Shown here in pieces: positions 1 to 11,200 of a DNA stretch of 64,000 nt. Numbering within the stretch: the first letter of the stretch is position 1; each line of letters begins with the position of its first letter. The DNA comes from Endozoicomonas euniceicola (GTDB lineage Bacteria > Pseudomonadota > Gammaproteobacteria > Pseudomonadales > Endozoicomonadaceae): the NCBI RefSeq assembly GCF_025562755.1, contig NZ_CP103300.1:4155001-4219000 (forward strand), read 5' to 3'. The translations under genes and the position numbers were made by a program. The notes beneath the pieces are model-generated. The model made no database searches, was not told where the DNA came from, and worked only from the letters and a program-made list of their open reading frames with translations.

Positions 1-3000
1 GAAACCCGGGAAGCCCGCCTGGCAAAACAGGCCGACGAAGGAGGTACGGGCGGACGGCAGCGAGGTGTATCATGGACTTACTTCATTCGCCCCGGGCGGG
101 GAGCATAAGTGGGAGCGTTTCCAGCTCTGGTATGACCGCAGCAACACTGTTGAGATCACACTCTGTCGGCCAGAAGGTGTTGAGCCGGGGCATGTGATTC
201 CCATTATGGGGGCCCCGGAAACGGGGTACTATTTCTACAATCGTCAACTCAGGCGGCTGTATTTCGATCCGGCCTCAGCCCTGACGCCATTGAAAATAAA
301 ACGGTTCAATTTTGGGCAGCGAGTGGGGGACATGAGTGATTTTTATACAACCCCTCATACGTTTCCTTATGAGATAGCGGGCTATAAAGTCACTGATGAC
401 CCGGACAACGCCCCGGAAAAGCAGTTGATGGTAATGACCCGCGCCGGGGTCTGGTTTGCCCTTGATGGCCTGAAAACAGAGTCGGGGCAGACTGAAAGGC
501 AATTTAAACACACCCCCGCTTTTATCAGTACGACGCTGGTCAACTATCAGGAAGCGTTGACGCAAGTCAGTGCCAGTGACTTCGTCACGAGATTTTTGCC
601 GGTCAATATCGTCGACACAGACAATGCCAGCCACCTGCTCCGCAGTGGTTTTTACGATAAGAAAAACAACGTCATGATGACGTACCTGGTCAGTTCCATT
701 GATTTTTACGACAAAGGTCAGTTTGAAGCCAAATGCCTGAAAGACAGCGCCAGTGGCCGGGAAGTGGTTGGCCTGAAGTATATTGACGCATTAAAACAGT
801 ACCGGCTTTTCGCTAAGGACAGTATTAGCCTGCGCCAGTCGGTCACAACGGACTGCGTTTTGATTACCGGCTGGGGGGGCGTCTACCTGAGGCTAACCCC
901 GGAGCTGACCGGCCCGGTCATCAAGGACCACTCGCCGGTGCATAGCTTCAGAAAAGGGAACGCCGTCTACTATGTGATGCACAACAGCGCCTCGGGGGCT
1001 CTTTATTATGCCACGATAGACCGGCCCCCGGCAGACCGGGGGAATCTTCTGGTGACGCCGTTGAGCAATCTGAATCTTCTCACGTTTGGTCATGATGACC
1101 TTGACGCCAGGGGTGGCAAGGGCGGTTTCCTGGATATCAAGTCCCTCAAGAACGGCATTCTGGCCTATACCCTCAACGGCTATATACTGATGATCCCCAA
1201 TGAAGCCCTGTTGAGCGGTACCAGGCTGGGCGAGCTTCCCCTGGAAGCTTACCGGTTCGATGGCTGGCATTACGGTTATACCGACAAGGGCCAGCCCGTT
1301 CGGTTCAACGCGCCGACCGCGAACATCTCCCGGGAATACTATCAGCTGCCCAAAGATTCGACCATCGACCTGACCGACCTGGATATGGGGGTCATTGTTG
1401 GCGGGCTGTATGACCGTCATTTTGGCAGGGGCATGACCGCCCCGGAAAACTGGAACCGCCAGCAGGCTTCAGCATTTCTCACGGATCTTAAACAAGCCGT
1501 CAGGCGCGTTTGCGAACAGTTTGCGCTGGATTTTGGGGAAGAGGCCCCTGACCTGCTCAGGCTGCCGCTGGTTCACCCACCGAAGGGTAAACCCCTGCCC
1601 GCTTTTTTAACACAGATGGATTTCTGGTTCCTTCGCTCCGAAAACCGGCTGTTTGCGGCCAATGCCAGCGACTCCTTCAGAATCGGGGGGGACAACGGCA
1701 ACTCCCTGATGGCCCTGAAGGGCGAGGGCGACAGCCTTCCCTACCGGTTTTACATGAACCCGGTATCGGGGGCACCGGCAGGCCACCCCTATTGCCGCCA
1801 GAACCCGGTTGTCCCTAACCTGCTGCCCGAGGTGTTTCGTCCGGAGGTTTCCGTGCCCTGTGAGGACGGTAATAACAACCCGGAAGCGGACTACTTCTGG
1901 AATAACGTCAGGCAGCAGTGGGAGGCGAGCAGTGAACACTATCTATTCACCCTGGCCGATGGCAACAGGACGCTGTCCGGCCTGACTTTCATCAATGACC
2001 GGCACTCTCCGGAACAGCAGCAGGCCGCTTATTTCAGCCTGACCGGTGATTATTCCTCGGATAGACACAAAGAGGTCTGGCAGCGACTGTCCGGAAGAGT
2101 ATCGGACCGGCTGTCGTCTGGCATGACGCCCCCCTATAGAGAATTTCCGAAACAGCCCCTGCTGGAGATTGAGTTTGTACCCGGGGGGCAGACAGGCAGG
2201 GTATACCGCCAGGCCTGGTATGACACGCGGGATAACCGGTTATTCCTGGGACCTAAAAACCACGGGGACGAGGAGCTGGTGCTGGTTGGCAGCCTGAACG
2301 CCGGCAGCCGGTCAGGCCTGCCTGAACGAGCCGGGGCTTTATGTTTCAACCGTAAAAAACACAAGGTATTTTTTATTGATAGCCACCGGGCAATACCTGT
2401 ACACAAGTCAGCCGGCTGGTCCGGCCCTTATGAACAAGGTCTTGGCCGTTTGTCGAACATCGAGGTGAGCAGTGACGGCCATGCGCTCCGGGTCTATGGC
2501 AGCGCCGGGGATGACCGGTTAACCGTATCGGACTTTTTGCTGGATACCCTTTACTTCGACAGGGGCAAAGGCGCCAGGCGGTTCAGCGCAAACCCGGACC
2601 GCCCCCATGACCTGACCCTTTACTTTGACGGCAAGGGCGGCAATGACTCCTTTTCGGTGAAGTTCAGTGACCTGACTTATTGCGCGCAGGTGATCATTAA
2701 GCTGGAAATGCAGCCTGCTGCAACGCCCCCCGGGGATAACAATGGCCAGTCTCAGCGCATCCTTATTCATGCCCCGGCGTTTCAAAGCACCCTTCTGCGT
2801 CACGAGAATGACCTTCTGATCCTTGATCGTTTTGATCCTAAAGGTGTTTTGCGGATCAAGCAGGTCTGGACGGCACCGCTGGCCCCCCTCCCAAAACCCA
2901 CAGGCATTCAGTTCAACGACGCTCGCTTTACGCTTGACCAGTTACAAGCAGAGGTTCAGGCCAACCAAGGTATTTATATGCCGCCACTGGCGGCCGGCAC

Positions 3001-4888
3001 CGGCACACTACCTTCAGCGCCTGTACCTGCCACCCCGGACAGACCCTTGTTCATTGATGTGGCGCCTGGCTTCCTGCTGGTGCCGAAGAAACAGGCAGAC
3101 ACCCTGAAACTAACCGTGCAACCGGTCAGCGGGGCGGTCAGCGGGGCGGTCAATGGCACGACCAGCATGACGGTCGAGGGGTATCGCTTTGCCCGGGGCA
3201 GCGTCCGGGTGCGTCAGCTCAGCACGGAAGGGAGCAAGCCCGCTTCAGGCTACTATAACCTCGACTTTGACGATGGCCGGGGTTGCCACAACTGCCTCTC
3301 CCCCGCCCGGAGCACAAACCAGACGCAAACCATAGGGGGGCATGAGTTTACGGTTTTTGAGGCACCCGCAAAGCTGAACCTGAAAAACAAAACCAAATAC
3401 CTGGCCCAGTGGAACAACACCCTTGGTTTCCCGGTGATCGGCAAAGAGCAACTGGACGACTATGGCCCCGTGTTTGATAAAGCCAGCCCTTACCCGGTGC
3501 TGGCTTTGGATAACCCGGCCACGATGGACAAACAGCCGGTTTTCGGTGTGTTTTATGATGTGGATATCAAGGCGCTGCGGTTTGCTTTTGAAAGCACCAG
3601 CCATAGGCTGACCGTTACCGTATGGCACGGTCAGAACCTCATACGCAAGGGGCACATGAACCGAACCGGCATCGCCAGCCTGAATGTCCTGCTGGTTGAT
3701 CGGGAGACGGGCAGACAAACACGACACAAAGTCTTTCCCTTCTCCCTGTCATCACTGAAACTGGTTGCCCGTGACGATAACTGGGCGCTGGAATCCGGTG
3801 ACTATCGGTTTCACCTGGGTGCCATTGATGACCGGATACTGGCTTTTGAGCGGCTCAGCCCCTCAATCGTGACGACTTTGTCTAAGGCCATGCCTTTTGA
3901 TGGCTTTGTGTTTGCCGGTGAGCAGGCCAACGAACGGATTAAAATGATGGAGCTGGCCGAACGGCTGGCCCCATCAGTGCCCCGGTTATTTGACGGGGCG
4001 AAGGCAGCCAGCCCCCAGATGGACGGCAACGGCCTGAATAACATTCTTTATATCGCCCCGGAAAAAGCGATCCGCGAGGTCTATGGCCATAACGGCAATG
4101 ACCTGTTCCTGCTGGGAGACCCAGACCTGAAAGGCGGCCAGGCAAACACCCGGGAAACCATCAACCGAACTCCGGTGGAGCTTAATGGTGATGCTGGCGA
4201 TGACATTTACGACATCCGGTCATCACGGAATGCCACCGTCACTGACAGCCAGGGGCAACATACTGTTATCCTATCGTCAGGCTCCAGAAGCAACCTGAGG
4301 TCACTGGAGGGTAAGAAAAGCACCCGGCTCTACCTCACTGACCTCGAGCCGGAGGAGGTGCAGTTCAACCTGCGCCGCAAAACCGGTGGCAGCAACCTGA
4401 ACCAGACGACGGTGGATAACCTGGGCAGTACCGGCCTGAATGATACCTTCGTAGTGATCCCCCACCAGGGCGCGGAACTGGCGGTGATTAGCCTGTCGGC
4501 ACTGGATAGCATCTACTTCAGAGGGCGGCGTTACACCAGTGACCCCACAGGCTGGGTAACGGGGCGCAACCGGACGCTGGCCGGGCCCGGAGTTAACCGG
4601 TTTGGGCCGGAGACACCGGAAGGGAAGATCATCAGTGGCCAGCGCCTGGCTGCCAGCCTGATGCCAGCCGGGGACAAAAAGAGCGGGACAGCCCGGCTCC
4701 GGGTACCTGAGGCCAACCAGGGTTCAGCGCGGATAGAGCAGCATTTCCAACAGCTGGTGCAAAGCCTGGCGCCTTTCAATGCCAACGTTATGGGAGGGGA
4801 GGCTGCCTTTGTGCCGGGAGCGCAGAACGTGACCAGCCTGAACATGACTTCCCCCCTGGCCAACACCACCACACTGCCAACGACTTGA
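1..4888 (+). CDS. Giant TcdA/TcdB-like toxin, copy T1 (C-terminal part, cut by left edge)
   Basis: The frame is open to the left edge, reading from base 2 through codons that match T4 (WLNRPTKEV-like stretch), so the gene begins outside the window and the GTG at 65 is internal. What remains (about 1,628 residues) is the C-terminal half of the toxin: two WYD-type repeat-like segments, then RTX-like glycine/aspartate repeats (GSAGDDRL, GKGGNDSF, GHNGNDLF, GDAGDDIYD) and a Thr-rich end. Up to about base 2,700 it is almost identical to T4 (35054 onward), while T2 and T3 carry a clearly different version there. The last ~2.1 kb match T2/T3 closely as well. It has two SGAV units where T2 and T4 have one. 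By analogy with large clostridial toxins this half should carry receptor binding or stability functions; that is inference. Confidence 0.85.
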   Translation, partial: KPGKPAWQNRPTKEVRADGSEVYHGLTSFAPGGEHKWERFQLWYDRSNTVEITLCRPEGVEPGHVIPIMGAPETGYYFYNRQLRRLYFDPASALTPLKIKRFNFGQRVGDMSDFYTTPHTFPYEIAGYKVTDDPDNAPEKQLMVMTRAGVWFALDGLKTESGQTERQFKHTPAFISTTLVNYQEALTQVSASDFVTRFLPVNIVDTDNASHLLRSGFYDKKNNVMMTYLVSSIDFYDKGQFEAKCLKDSASGREVVGLKYIDALKQYRLFAKDSISLRQSVTTDCVLITGWGGVYLRLTPELTGPVIKDHSPVHSFRKGNAVYYVMHNSASGALYYATIDRPPADRGNLLVTPLSNLNLLTFGHDDLDARGGKGGFLDIKSLKNGILAYTLNGYILMIPNEALLSGTRLGELPLEAYRFDGWHYGYTDKGQPVRFNAPTANISREYYQLPKDSTIDLTDLDMGVIVGGLYDRHFGRGMTAPENWNRQQASAFLTDLKQAVRRVCEQFALDFGEEAPDLLRLPLVHPPKGKPLPAFLTQMDFWFLRSENRLFAANASDSFRIGGDNGNSLMALKGEGDSLPYRFYMNPVSGAPAGHPYCRQNPVVPNLLPEVFRPEVSVPCEDGNNNPEADYFWNNVRQQWEASSEHYLFTLADGNRTLSGLTFINDRHSPEQQQAAYFSLTGDYSSDRHKEVWQRLSGRVSDRLSSGMTPPYREFPKQPLLEIEFVPGGQTGRVYRQAWYDTRDNRLFLGPKNHGDEELVLVGSLNAGSRSGLPERAGALCFNRKKHKVFFIDSHRAIPVHKSAGWSGPYEQGLGRLSNIEVSSDGHALRVYGSAGDDRLTVSDFLLDTLYFDRGKGARRFSANPDRPHDLTLYFDGKGGNDSFSVKFSDLTYCAQVIIKLEMQPAATPPGDNNGQSQRILIHAPAFQSTLLRHENDLLILDRFDPKGVLRIKQVWTAPLAPLPKPTGIQFNDARFTLDQLQAEVQANQGIYMPPLAAGTGTLPSAPVPATPDRPLFIDVAPGFLLVPKKQADTLKLTVQPVSGAVSGAVNGTTSMTVEGYRFARGSVRVRQLSTEGSKPASGYYNLDFDDGRGCHNCLSPARSTNQTQTIGGHEFTVFEAPAKLNLKNKTKYLAQWNNTLGFPVIGKEQLDDYGPVFDKASPYPVLALDNPATMDKQPVFGVFYDVDIKALRFAFESTSHRLTVTVWHGQNLIRKGHMNRTGIASLNVLLVDRETGRQTRHKVFPFSLSSLKLVARDDNWALESGDYRFHLGAIDDRILAFERLSPSIVTTLSKAMPFDGFVFAGEQANERIKMMELAERLAPSVPRLFDGAKAASPQMDGNGLNNILYIAPEKAIREVYGHNGNDLFLLGDPDLKGGQANTRETINRTPVELNGDAGDDIYDIRSSRNATVTDSQGQHTVILSSGSRSNLRSLEGKKSTRLYLTDLEPEEVQFNLRRKTGGSNLNQTTVDNLGSTGLNDTFVVIPHQGAELAVISLSALDSIYFRGRRYTSDPTGWVTGRNRTLAGPGVNRFGPETPEGKIISGQRLAASLMPAGDKKSGTARLRVPEANQGSARIEQHFQQLVQSLAPFNANVMGGEAAFVPGAQNVTSLNMTSPLANTTTLPTT
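3128..3151 (+). repeat. 12-bp coding tandem repeat (SGAV) in T1, 2 units
   Basis: The 12-mer agcggggcggtc occurs twice in tandem, encoding Ser-Gly-Ala-Val twice. T3 also has two units (25270-25293); T2 and T4 have one. This length change is in frame and accounts for 12 bp of the offset between T2 and T3. Confidence 0.85.
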
Positions 4889-4931
4889 AACAGGTTTGGC
4901 ATCCTCTCCCTGCCGGGTCGCCCGGGAGCTT

Positions 4932-5049
4932 GACCTGAATGTCAGCGATGTTCGGAAAATGACTCAACAGCTCCGGCAGGCAGTGTACGACAAAAGTCTG
5001 ATGTAGTCCTCAGTGGCGAGATGGAATGCGATGAGGTCTACATGCGGAA
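4932..5049 (+). pseudogene. IS1595-type (ISXO2-like) transposase remnant in the T1-T2 spacer
   Basis: In the 408-bp spacer after T1, one frame reads DLNVSDVRKMTQQLRQAVYD and, after a frameshift, a second frame reads VLSGEMECDEVYM. This resembles the start of the DDE core of ISXO2-like transposases (LSGEVECDEVYV). No start, no zinc ribbon and no rest of the DDE domain remain. The same fragment lies in the T2-T3 spacer, so it was already there when the toxin unit was duplicated. The rest of the spacer (4889-4931, 5050-5150) shows nothing else recognisable. Confidence 0.65.
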
Positions 5050-5150
5050 CCATAATCTAAGTATTACGACACTCGTAGTGCAATTATGATCTATGCTTGC
5101 AGTTTTGATGCTATGTCGTCGTTATTTCTTCTTTCACGCTCACTTTTGGT

Positions 5151-5296
5151 GATCGACCTGCCAGATAAGCCCTGTAAATTTTTGCTGTGTGGTGATTGCC
5201 GTTACAGCAGTGGGAGCCTGGTCAAATGGATCAGGTATACACAAGTAGACGTGTAATGCAGCCTGGTCAACTAAAGTGAAACGCAGGTAATGAGTC
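5151..5296 (+). promoter_or_regulatory. Conserved leader and RBS of toxin T2
   Basis: About 145 bp upstream of T2 are conserved in front of T3 and T4: a core agataagccctgtaaat, then a tttgctg box, a tacagca box, and a region ending in gaaacgcaggtaatgagtc before the ATG. The AGG of gcaggt lies about nine bases from the ATG at 5297 and supports that start. A second ATG at 5290 opens only a four-codon frame (ATG AGT CAT GCC TAA) and is too close to the AGG. The region probably carries promoter and 5' leader; no sigma-70 boxes are clear enough to name. Confidence 0.55.
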
Positions 5297-8200
5297 ATGC
5301 CTAATGTTCCAGCCGCTCAAAACAATCCACTGCCAAAGAAAATACATTTTGTCGTCATCGGTGAGCTGACAAAGCCTCAGGCCTTGAGGATTGAAACCTG
5401 GGCGAAGGCCAACCCGAACTGGAGTGTCACATTATGGAAAGATCAGGACAGTTATTTTGACCGTCTTGTGCTGGAGGCAATGTCCAGCGATTTGCTTAAA
5501 ATTGATGAGTTGAGAGCAAAAGACAGGAGTCAATGGCAGGGTGATTTTTTAGCAAAAAATGACTACAAGGATATACCGAAGGATTTATATGTTGATGTGG
5601 ATGTATTCAGGCAACGACAGAAACAAATGGGATTGAATATTAATCATCAAGTTACATCTGAAGGTAAAACACGATCAGATGTGATTAAAAACTGGCTGAT
5701 TTCCAATCATGGAAAAAGTGAAGAGATACTGGATGAGATTGTTCAAGAGCAACAAACTATTTATGACAGTCTTAAAAAGAGTAATGTTGATGTTTTTGAT
5801 TTGGAATCTGTTATTTCCACTTTAAGCCAGGATGAAGAAAAATTATATAAGGACGCCGCTTACACTTATGCTGATTTCACACTGGCCCGGAAACTCATGC
5901 AGTTAAAGGTATTACAGGAAAATGGTGGTGTTATTGTTGATGCCAATGTTTTTCCAGAAATAAATAGTGATATTTTTTCTGGGAGTAATAGCGGTGACAG
6001 TTTATATACACAATTCAAGAATAGATTTGGTGATAATTCTAACTCCGTCGTCCAGAAAAAAAATATAGTAGAAGAGTACCGTAGTCTTGAAGGGAAGGCC
6101 AGACTTCAAGCGTTGCTGCAAAGGGTTAATAGCCATTTTGTTAACAGTGAGGCTCCACTAGAAGAGAATTATCTTTTAAAGCTCAGGAAGTATGGTTACG
6201 ATTCTCAGGCAGAATCTATTATCAGGACATCGGAAAAAGTATCAGAGAATCGTTTTTTTAAGCCTTTAGGTACACTGGAGATGGGGGATAAAAAAATCTT
6301 GATTGCCGGTGCCGTTAAAGGCAGTGATGGGGATATTAATTTTTTGGTAGCTCAGCCTAATGCAGAGGCAATCACTTCCGCTGTCAAAAGAATAACTTTA
6401 TTCATGAAAGTGGAACCCTATACTTTAGGATTTGGGTTTGAGGTACATGGGAAAATAAAACTTGATAAACTTTCAGCTGAAGCTCGTAAAGCTGTAGATG
6501 CTACTGAAGCCCACTTTAAAAAACAAATGAGTAATCGAAAGCTGAATGGAGAACAGAAAAACAAAATCCTTGTTGATGTGCTTGATGCATTGTTTCAGCT
6601 CAGAAACAGAGGGATTATTCCACCTATAGATCCTCGTGGTGATGTATTAGGCCGACGAAGTCTTAATATGGCAGCCCAAGCGCTGGGGCAAATGAACACC
6701 CACTATTCTGGTCCGGCCTATATTTATGAACCTGACCGCTCAAAGGGGAGAACTCATGGCATTGACCTGGCTTTCGATATTTCTACCGTAAAAGACACCC
6801 CCTATGATCACAAGATGATTATTCTTGTTAACTCCTCCCCTGACATGATGGTCTCAGGCGCTATGTTATTTCAGCGGAACCCTGACCAGTCATCGTTAGT
6901 ATTATGGGAGGGCCGTTATAAGCGCTTTATTACTGTGGCAGGAGAGAGACGAGCGGTAACTGAAAACTCAAAAATTATTGTGGCAGCTCATGGGGATTAT
7001 TTGAAGGTTGCTGAGCTTGATGCCAGTCAAATTGCGGATATTATCGCTAGAGCCCTCCCTCATGGAGGAAGTGTCAAGAAAATAAGAATTGCGGCTTGTT
7101 CGGTCGAGAAGTTCTCCCTGCTCATTGATCCAAAATGGGAGTCCACCTCCCAGGAAACCCTTGGGGGCACCTTTGGAGGTTCTTTGTTGCGTGCTCTTGA
7201 AAGAAAAGGTATTTCTACTGGGGTCGTAGTGACTAGTAACAAAATGTTTAAGCTGCATAATTTTTTAGGTAACTTATATGCTTTTAACGTTGGCAGTGAA
7301 AATGGCAATACTTTGTTTCATATGATTCGAAGAAAGCCCGGTAACACTATTTTTGAAACCAGACTTATTGACGGTGAACTGTCATTAAAAATAAGGCCTG
7401 GCCAGATACCATTTAAATTGCATTACAAAAACATAATTACAAATGGTATTTTGCCAAAGATTGATTATTCTCTTACAAGTGATTCCCAACAGGCATTTGA
7501 TTCAGCTCAGCTTTATGAACACCTTCGTCGGGGGAACATTATTATTCCCGCTACTCTTGAGGTCATTGTTCTGGCGGCAGGGAATGAAGATTTCAATGGC
7601 AAGATCATTGCCCTGGGTCAACCCCGGTATGCGGAAGGCTTACAGTGGCTGCTTAATGAGGCAATGGCGCAGACACGTTACGATCTATGGTGTGACGCAA
7701 CAAGGGCATATCTTGGCCTCGAAATTGACATCATGACCCAAATGATTGCAGAAGAGTATGCTGGGATTTCTGGTTTTTTTAGCAGAATATGGAGTGTCCC
7801 ACTTACACAATTAAAAAAGAGGATTGCTAACGGACAAATTGAAGTGGTGGTGGGCAGCTTTGAAGACGTGGATGGTATTATTAAAGCCCGGCACCCTGAA
7901 CCATTCAGCTATGTGTCACAGAGTCCCGACTTTTGCAGGGTTGCCCCCACCCGAAAAAGGCGCTCCGCCTCAACCGCTTCCTGCCGTAATGACCCCGAAC
8001 CCTTCATCGATTCCCTCAAGCTGCTGTCCGATGATAAAACCCAGATCGTTCTGGATGGTCTGCAAAAAGACATTGCCCTGGTCGATGCCCCGGAAGGCAG
8101 CGCCCTGTCTAAACTTCAGCAGGAAATAAAAGGCTACCGTCGTAGAGTGGCGCAGGCAGCCCTGAAGCCGTCCCCGGGAAAACACAGCATTATTGCCCTG

Positions 8201-11200
8201 GACGAGGCGTCTTTTGCGTCGGCTAAAGAACTGGCCAGCAAGCCCGACAGCCGCGCTGAGGCCTTTCAGTTTATTCCCGGCAAAAGCGTGCTGGTCTCAG
8301 CCGATGGACTGGTGGTTCCCCTGGTTCAGGGCGGCAGTACCAGCCGGGTCAGCCTGGTGGGCAGCCCCGAATCGTTCGCTGCCGGTCTGGGAGCCCAATG
8401 CGTCGGGGACGTGGTGGCCGATGGTCGGGTGGGTCAGCTGGATGCCCTGGTTTCCTCTTCTGCGCAGTCCATCCGTGAAGCCTTTCCAGACAGCCGGCTG
8501 CAGGATCTGGCAGCGGTCAGCGACCACCAGGCAGTGAGTCCCCTGACGTCTGCTTTAGCGGCACCCGCTTTTGCTGCCTCCTTTGCCCCCCGGGGGTGGC
8601 AGGGACACGGTACGACACTTCGCCGCTACTGGAAGAGTGATGTGCTTGCCCTGCATCCACCACAATCTCAGTCGATTAATGCGGATATTGACAAGCAGTT
8701 GCAATTTGAACAGCTGGTCCGGAACTTTTCTGACTGGCTGGCTTCCCCCGAAGTGAATACCCCTGCGGGTTCTGACTATACGCCGTTGCTGACCACGTTA
8801 AAAAAAGTGAACAACCAGTGGCACATGGATTTTATCCGGGAGGGTACCAAGACAAAAAAAAACCTGCAGTTTATGAGTACCGCACCCGCAGAGTTAAAAA
8901 ACTACCTGGACAGTCAAAACAAGGCTATCAAGCCCTCCGGGTTCCGGCATAAGCTAAAAAAACTGTTCAGGCCCACCCGAACCAGTGGTTACGTCTCTGA
9001 GGCCCTCTCCCTGGTTGACAGTGTCCAGATGCTGATGATCATCATTCAGCGGGAAGCCTTCTTTGAACAGGTCTCAAAAACCGAGGGAATGTCAGACTCC
9101 CTATACCGCGCCCTGGTGATGCACAGTTATGTGAATATGGGGATGGAGGCCACCCAGGCGACGGAACTGGCGGGCCAGGTGGTTAACCTGGTTAAGGACA
9201 GCCGCCCAATTAGCCGGATCCTGCCCAGTGAAACAAAAGTGGTGAAACGGATTCCCCCTGGTGGCGCGGGTTCGGCCAAGTCATTGGCGACAACCACCCG
9301 GCTAACCCGCTATGGCAAAGCGGTGAAGGCGGTCAAGTTTACCGGCAAGGCCCTCGGGGCGGCCGGTGTTGGATTGATGGCGTTCAGCACCGGGTTAACG
9401 GCTTACGAATACTCCCAGATAGAAGACGATGATATTAAGGATTTATACCGGTCAAAACTCATTGTCGAAAGCGTAGGCCTGGCGGCCGCCCTGTTCTCTT
9501 TAGTGGCCTCCGGACCGGTGGGGGCGGCCGTCGCGGTAGCGGTTTTCCTGGGGATGCTGATTGCGGAGGCGTTCTTCGCCGGCAAGATGAAAGAAATTGA
9601 GATACAGCGGAAGTTGCAGGTGGCCAGGCAAGCCGTAGAAAAGTTCAATGACATATACCGGGAGCTGAACCCGGACAGCTTTTTCCCCATCAGCGAGGAG
9701 AACAAAACCAGGGCCCTTGAGGCGGTCAGGAAAATTCTTACCAATCCGAACAAAAGCGATTATGGATGGGTCAATGATGAGTTAAAAGGGGCACTTTATC
9801 CCCTGAGCCCAACCGTCGTCGATCGTATCTTTAAAAAAATAAAGGATGAGTTCGGTAGTGACCAGTTTGAGATTAACAACAAAATTTATGATTTTCTGAA
9901 CCAGGAAGGCCTGATTCCAGAGACCCACAGGGAAACCGCTGATTTCTACTTCAATCCGGCCACGAACCAGACGTTCTCTGTGGGCTTAAAGAAAATTGAC
10001 CTTCAGGGAAAGCAGCTTGATTATGGCCGAATGTTTTTCAGGCACCAGCACTTTGAAACAAAAAAAAGAGGTACGACGGTGTCTGCGGTGCTGTTCCCGC
10101 TGGGTGATTTCACGGATGTTATCTATAGCTATGTGGAGAGCGATTGCAAGGCGGGCAGACGGCTGTCGTTTTATCAGTGTACGGATGGTATTTTCAATGT
10201 CACCGGCATTATGCCCGATAAAATAGGCACCGTTATTATGCCGGCCCGGCTGGACTGGGACTTCGGAGGGGAGTATACGGAGTTTGATGATGCCAGAACC
10301 ATTCCCGACTCAGGTAGCCGGCGCTTTTTCGATGCGATCCACAACTCCGGGGCAAAGATTAAGTATTACGACACAAAAACGGTCAAGGGTGATAACCCAA
10401 GGGGAAGCAGCCAGTCTAATACGGTTGAGAAGGGGTATATGATTCAACGGCTTGTCAGGGAAGAGTCCAGGCACACGGACGTACTTTTGAATCTGGACTA
10501 CGAAGACCATGACATTATATTCCCGCCAAAAATTCGGGAGCCGAGCAATACTGGAAGGGGGCTTCTGTACACCGTTAACGTACCTGACAACAGCAAGAAT
10601 AATTACCGGCTGATCATCAAGGACAACTGGTCTATTAACCTGAAGAACCTGAAGAACGCCAGGTCGGCTTCGTTTAGCCTGTATTACCATGGGGATCGTG
10701 AGGTTCAGTGTATTAATCGATATTACAATTTGTATGAAGGGAAGCATTGCGGTTTTTCACGGACCGACGATGGGTTTACTTTTAAGCTGGGTGGCGCCAG
10801 CGTTTATTTTGATCTACCGAAAGACGCCCTCAGCGAGGAAGAAAAAAACCATTACAAGGTCATGATCGTTGATGATAACGCGGGCTTTAAGGTCGCTCCC
10901 CTTCACAATAAAGCACCAATAGAGCTGCTCTATTTTATCTCGAAAGGGCCAATTCAGGAGTCGGCACAACGAGTCCGGTATTTCACAGAGATTGAGGCGG
11001 CCTTTAACCGTAATGAATACAGTTACGCTTTCCGGCTCAAGCCCGCCCCGAAAGGCAGTACCAGGTATCTTTTCCCTGGCCGGTTCGTGCCGGTTATTTT
11101 GCAGAAGACTATACAACGGGTTTTTTTACAGGTCTGGTATGACCGCAGCAACAACATTGAGATTACATTTTGTCGGCAACCGGGTGAAGAGCAGGGGCAT

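Noticed and set aside
3245..3727. Long minus-strand frames inside the toxins that recur in each copy (also 14318-14800, 25387-25869)
   Set aside because: They recur only because the plus-strand DNA is repeated; they have no RBS and no recognisable domain.
65..4888. GTG at 65 as the start of a 1,607-residue gene
   Set aside because: The same frame is open back to base 2 and the codons match the interior of T4, so this is an internal Val of a gene cut by the edge.
5290..5304. Four-codon upstream frame overlapping the T2 start, with a similar one at T3
   Set aside because: It is too close to the ribosome binding site, and at T4 the frame does not stop at the same place; probably not a regulatory leader peptide.
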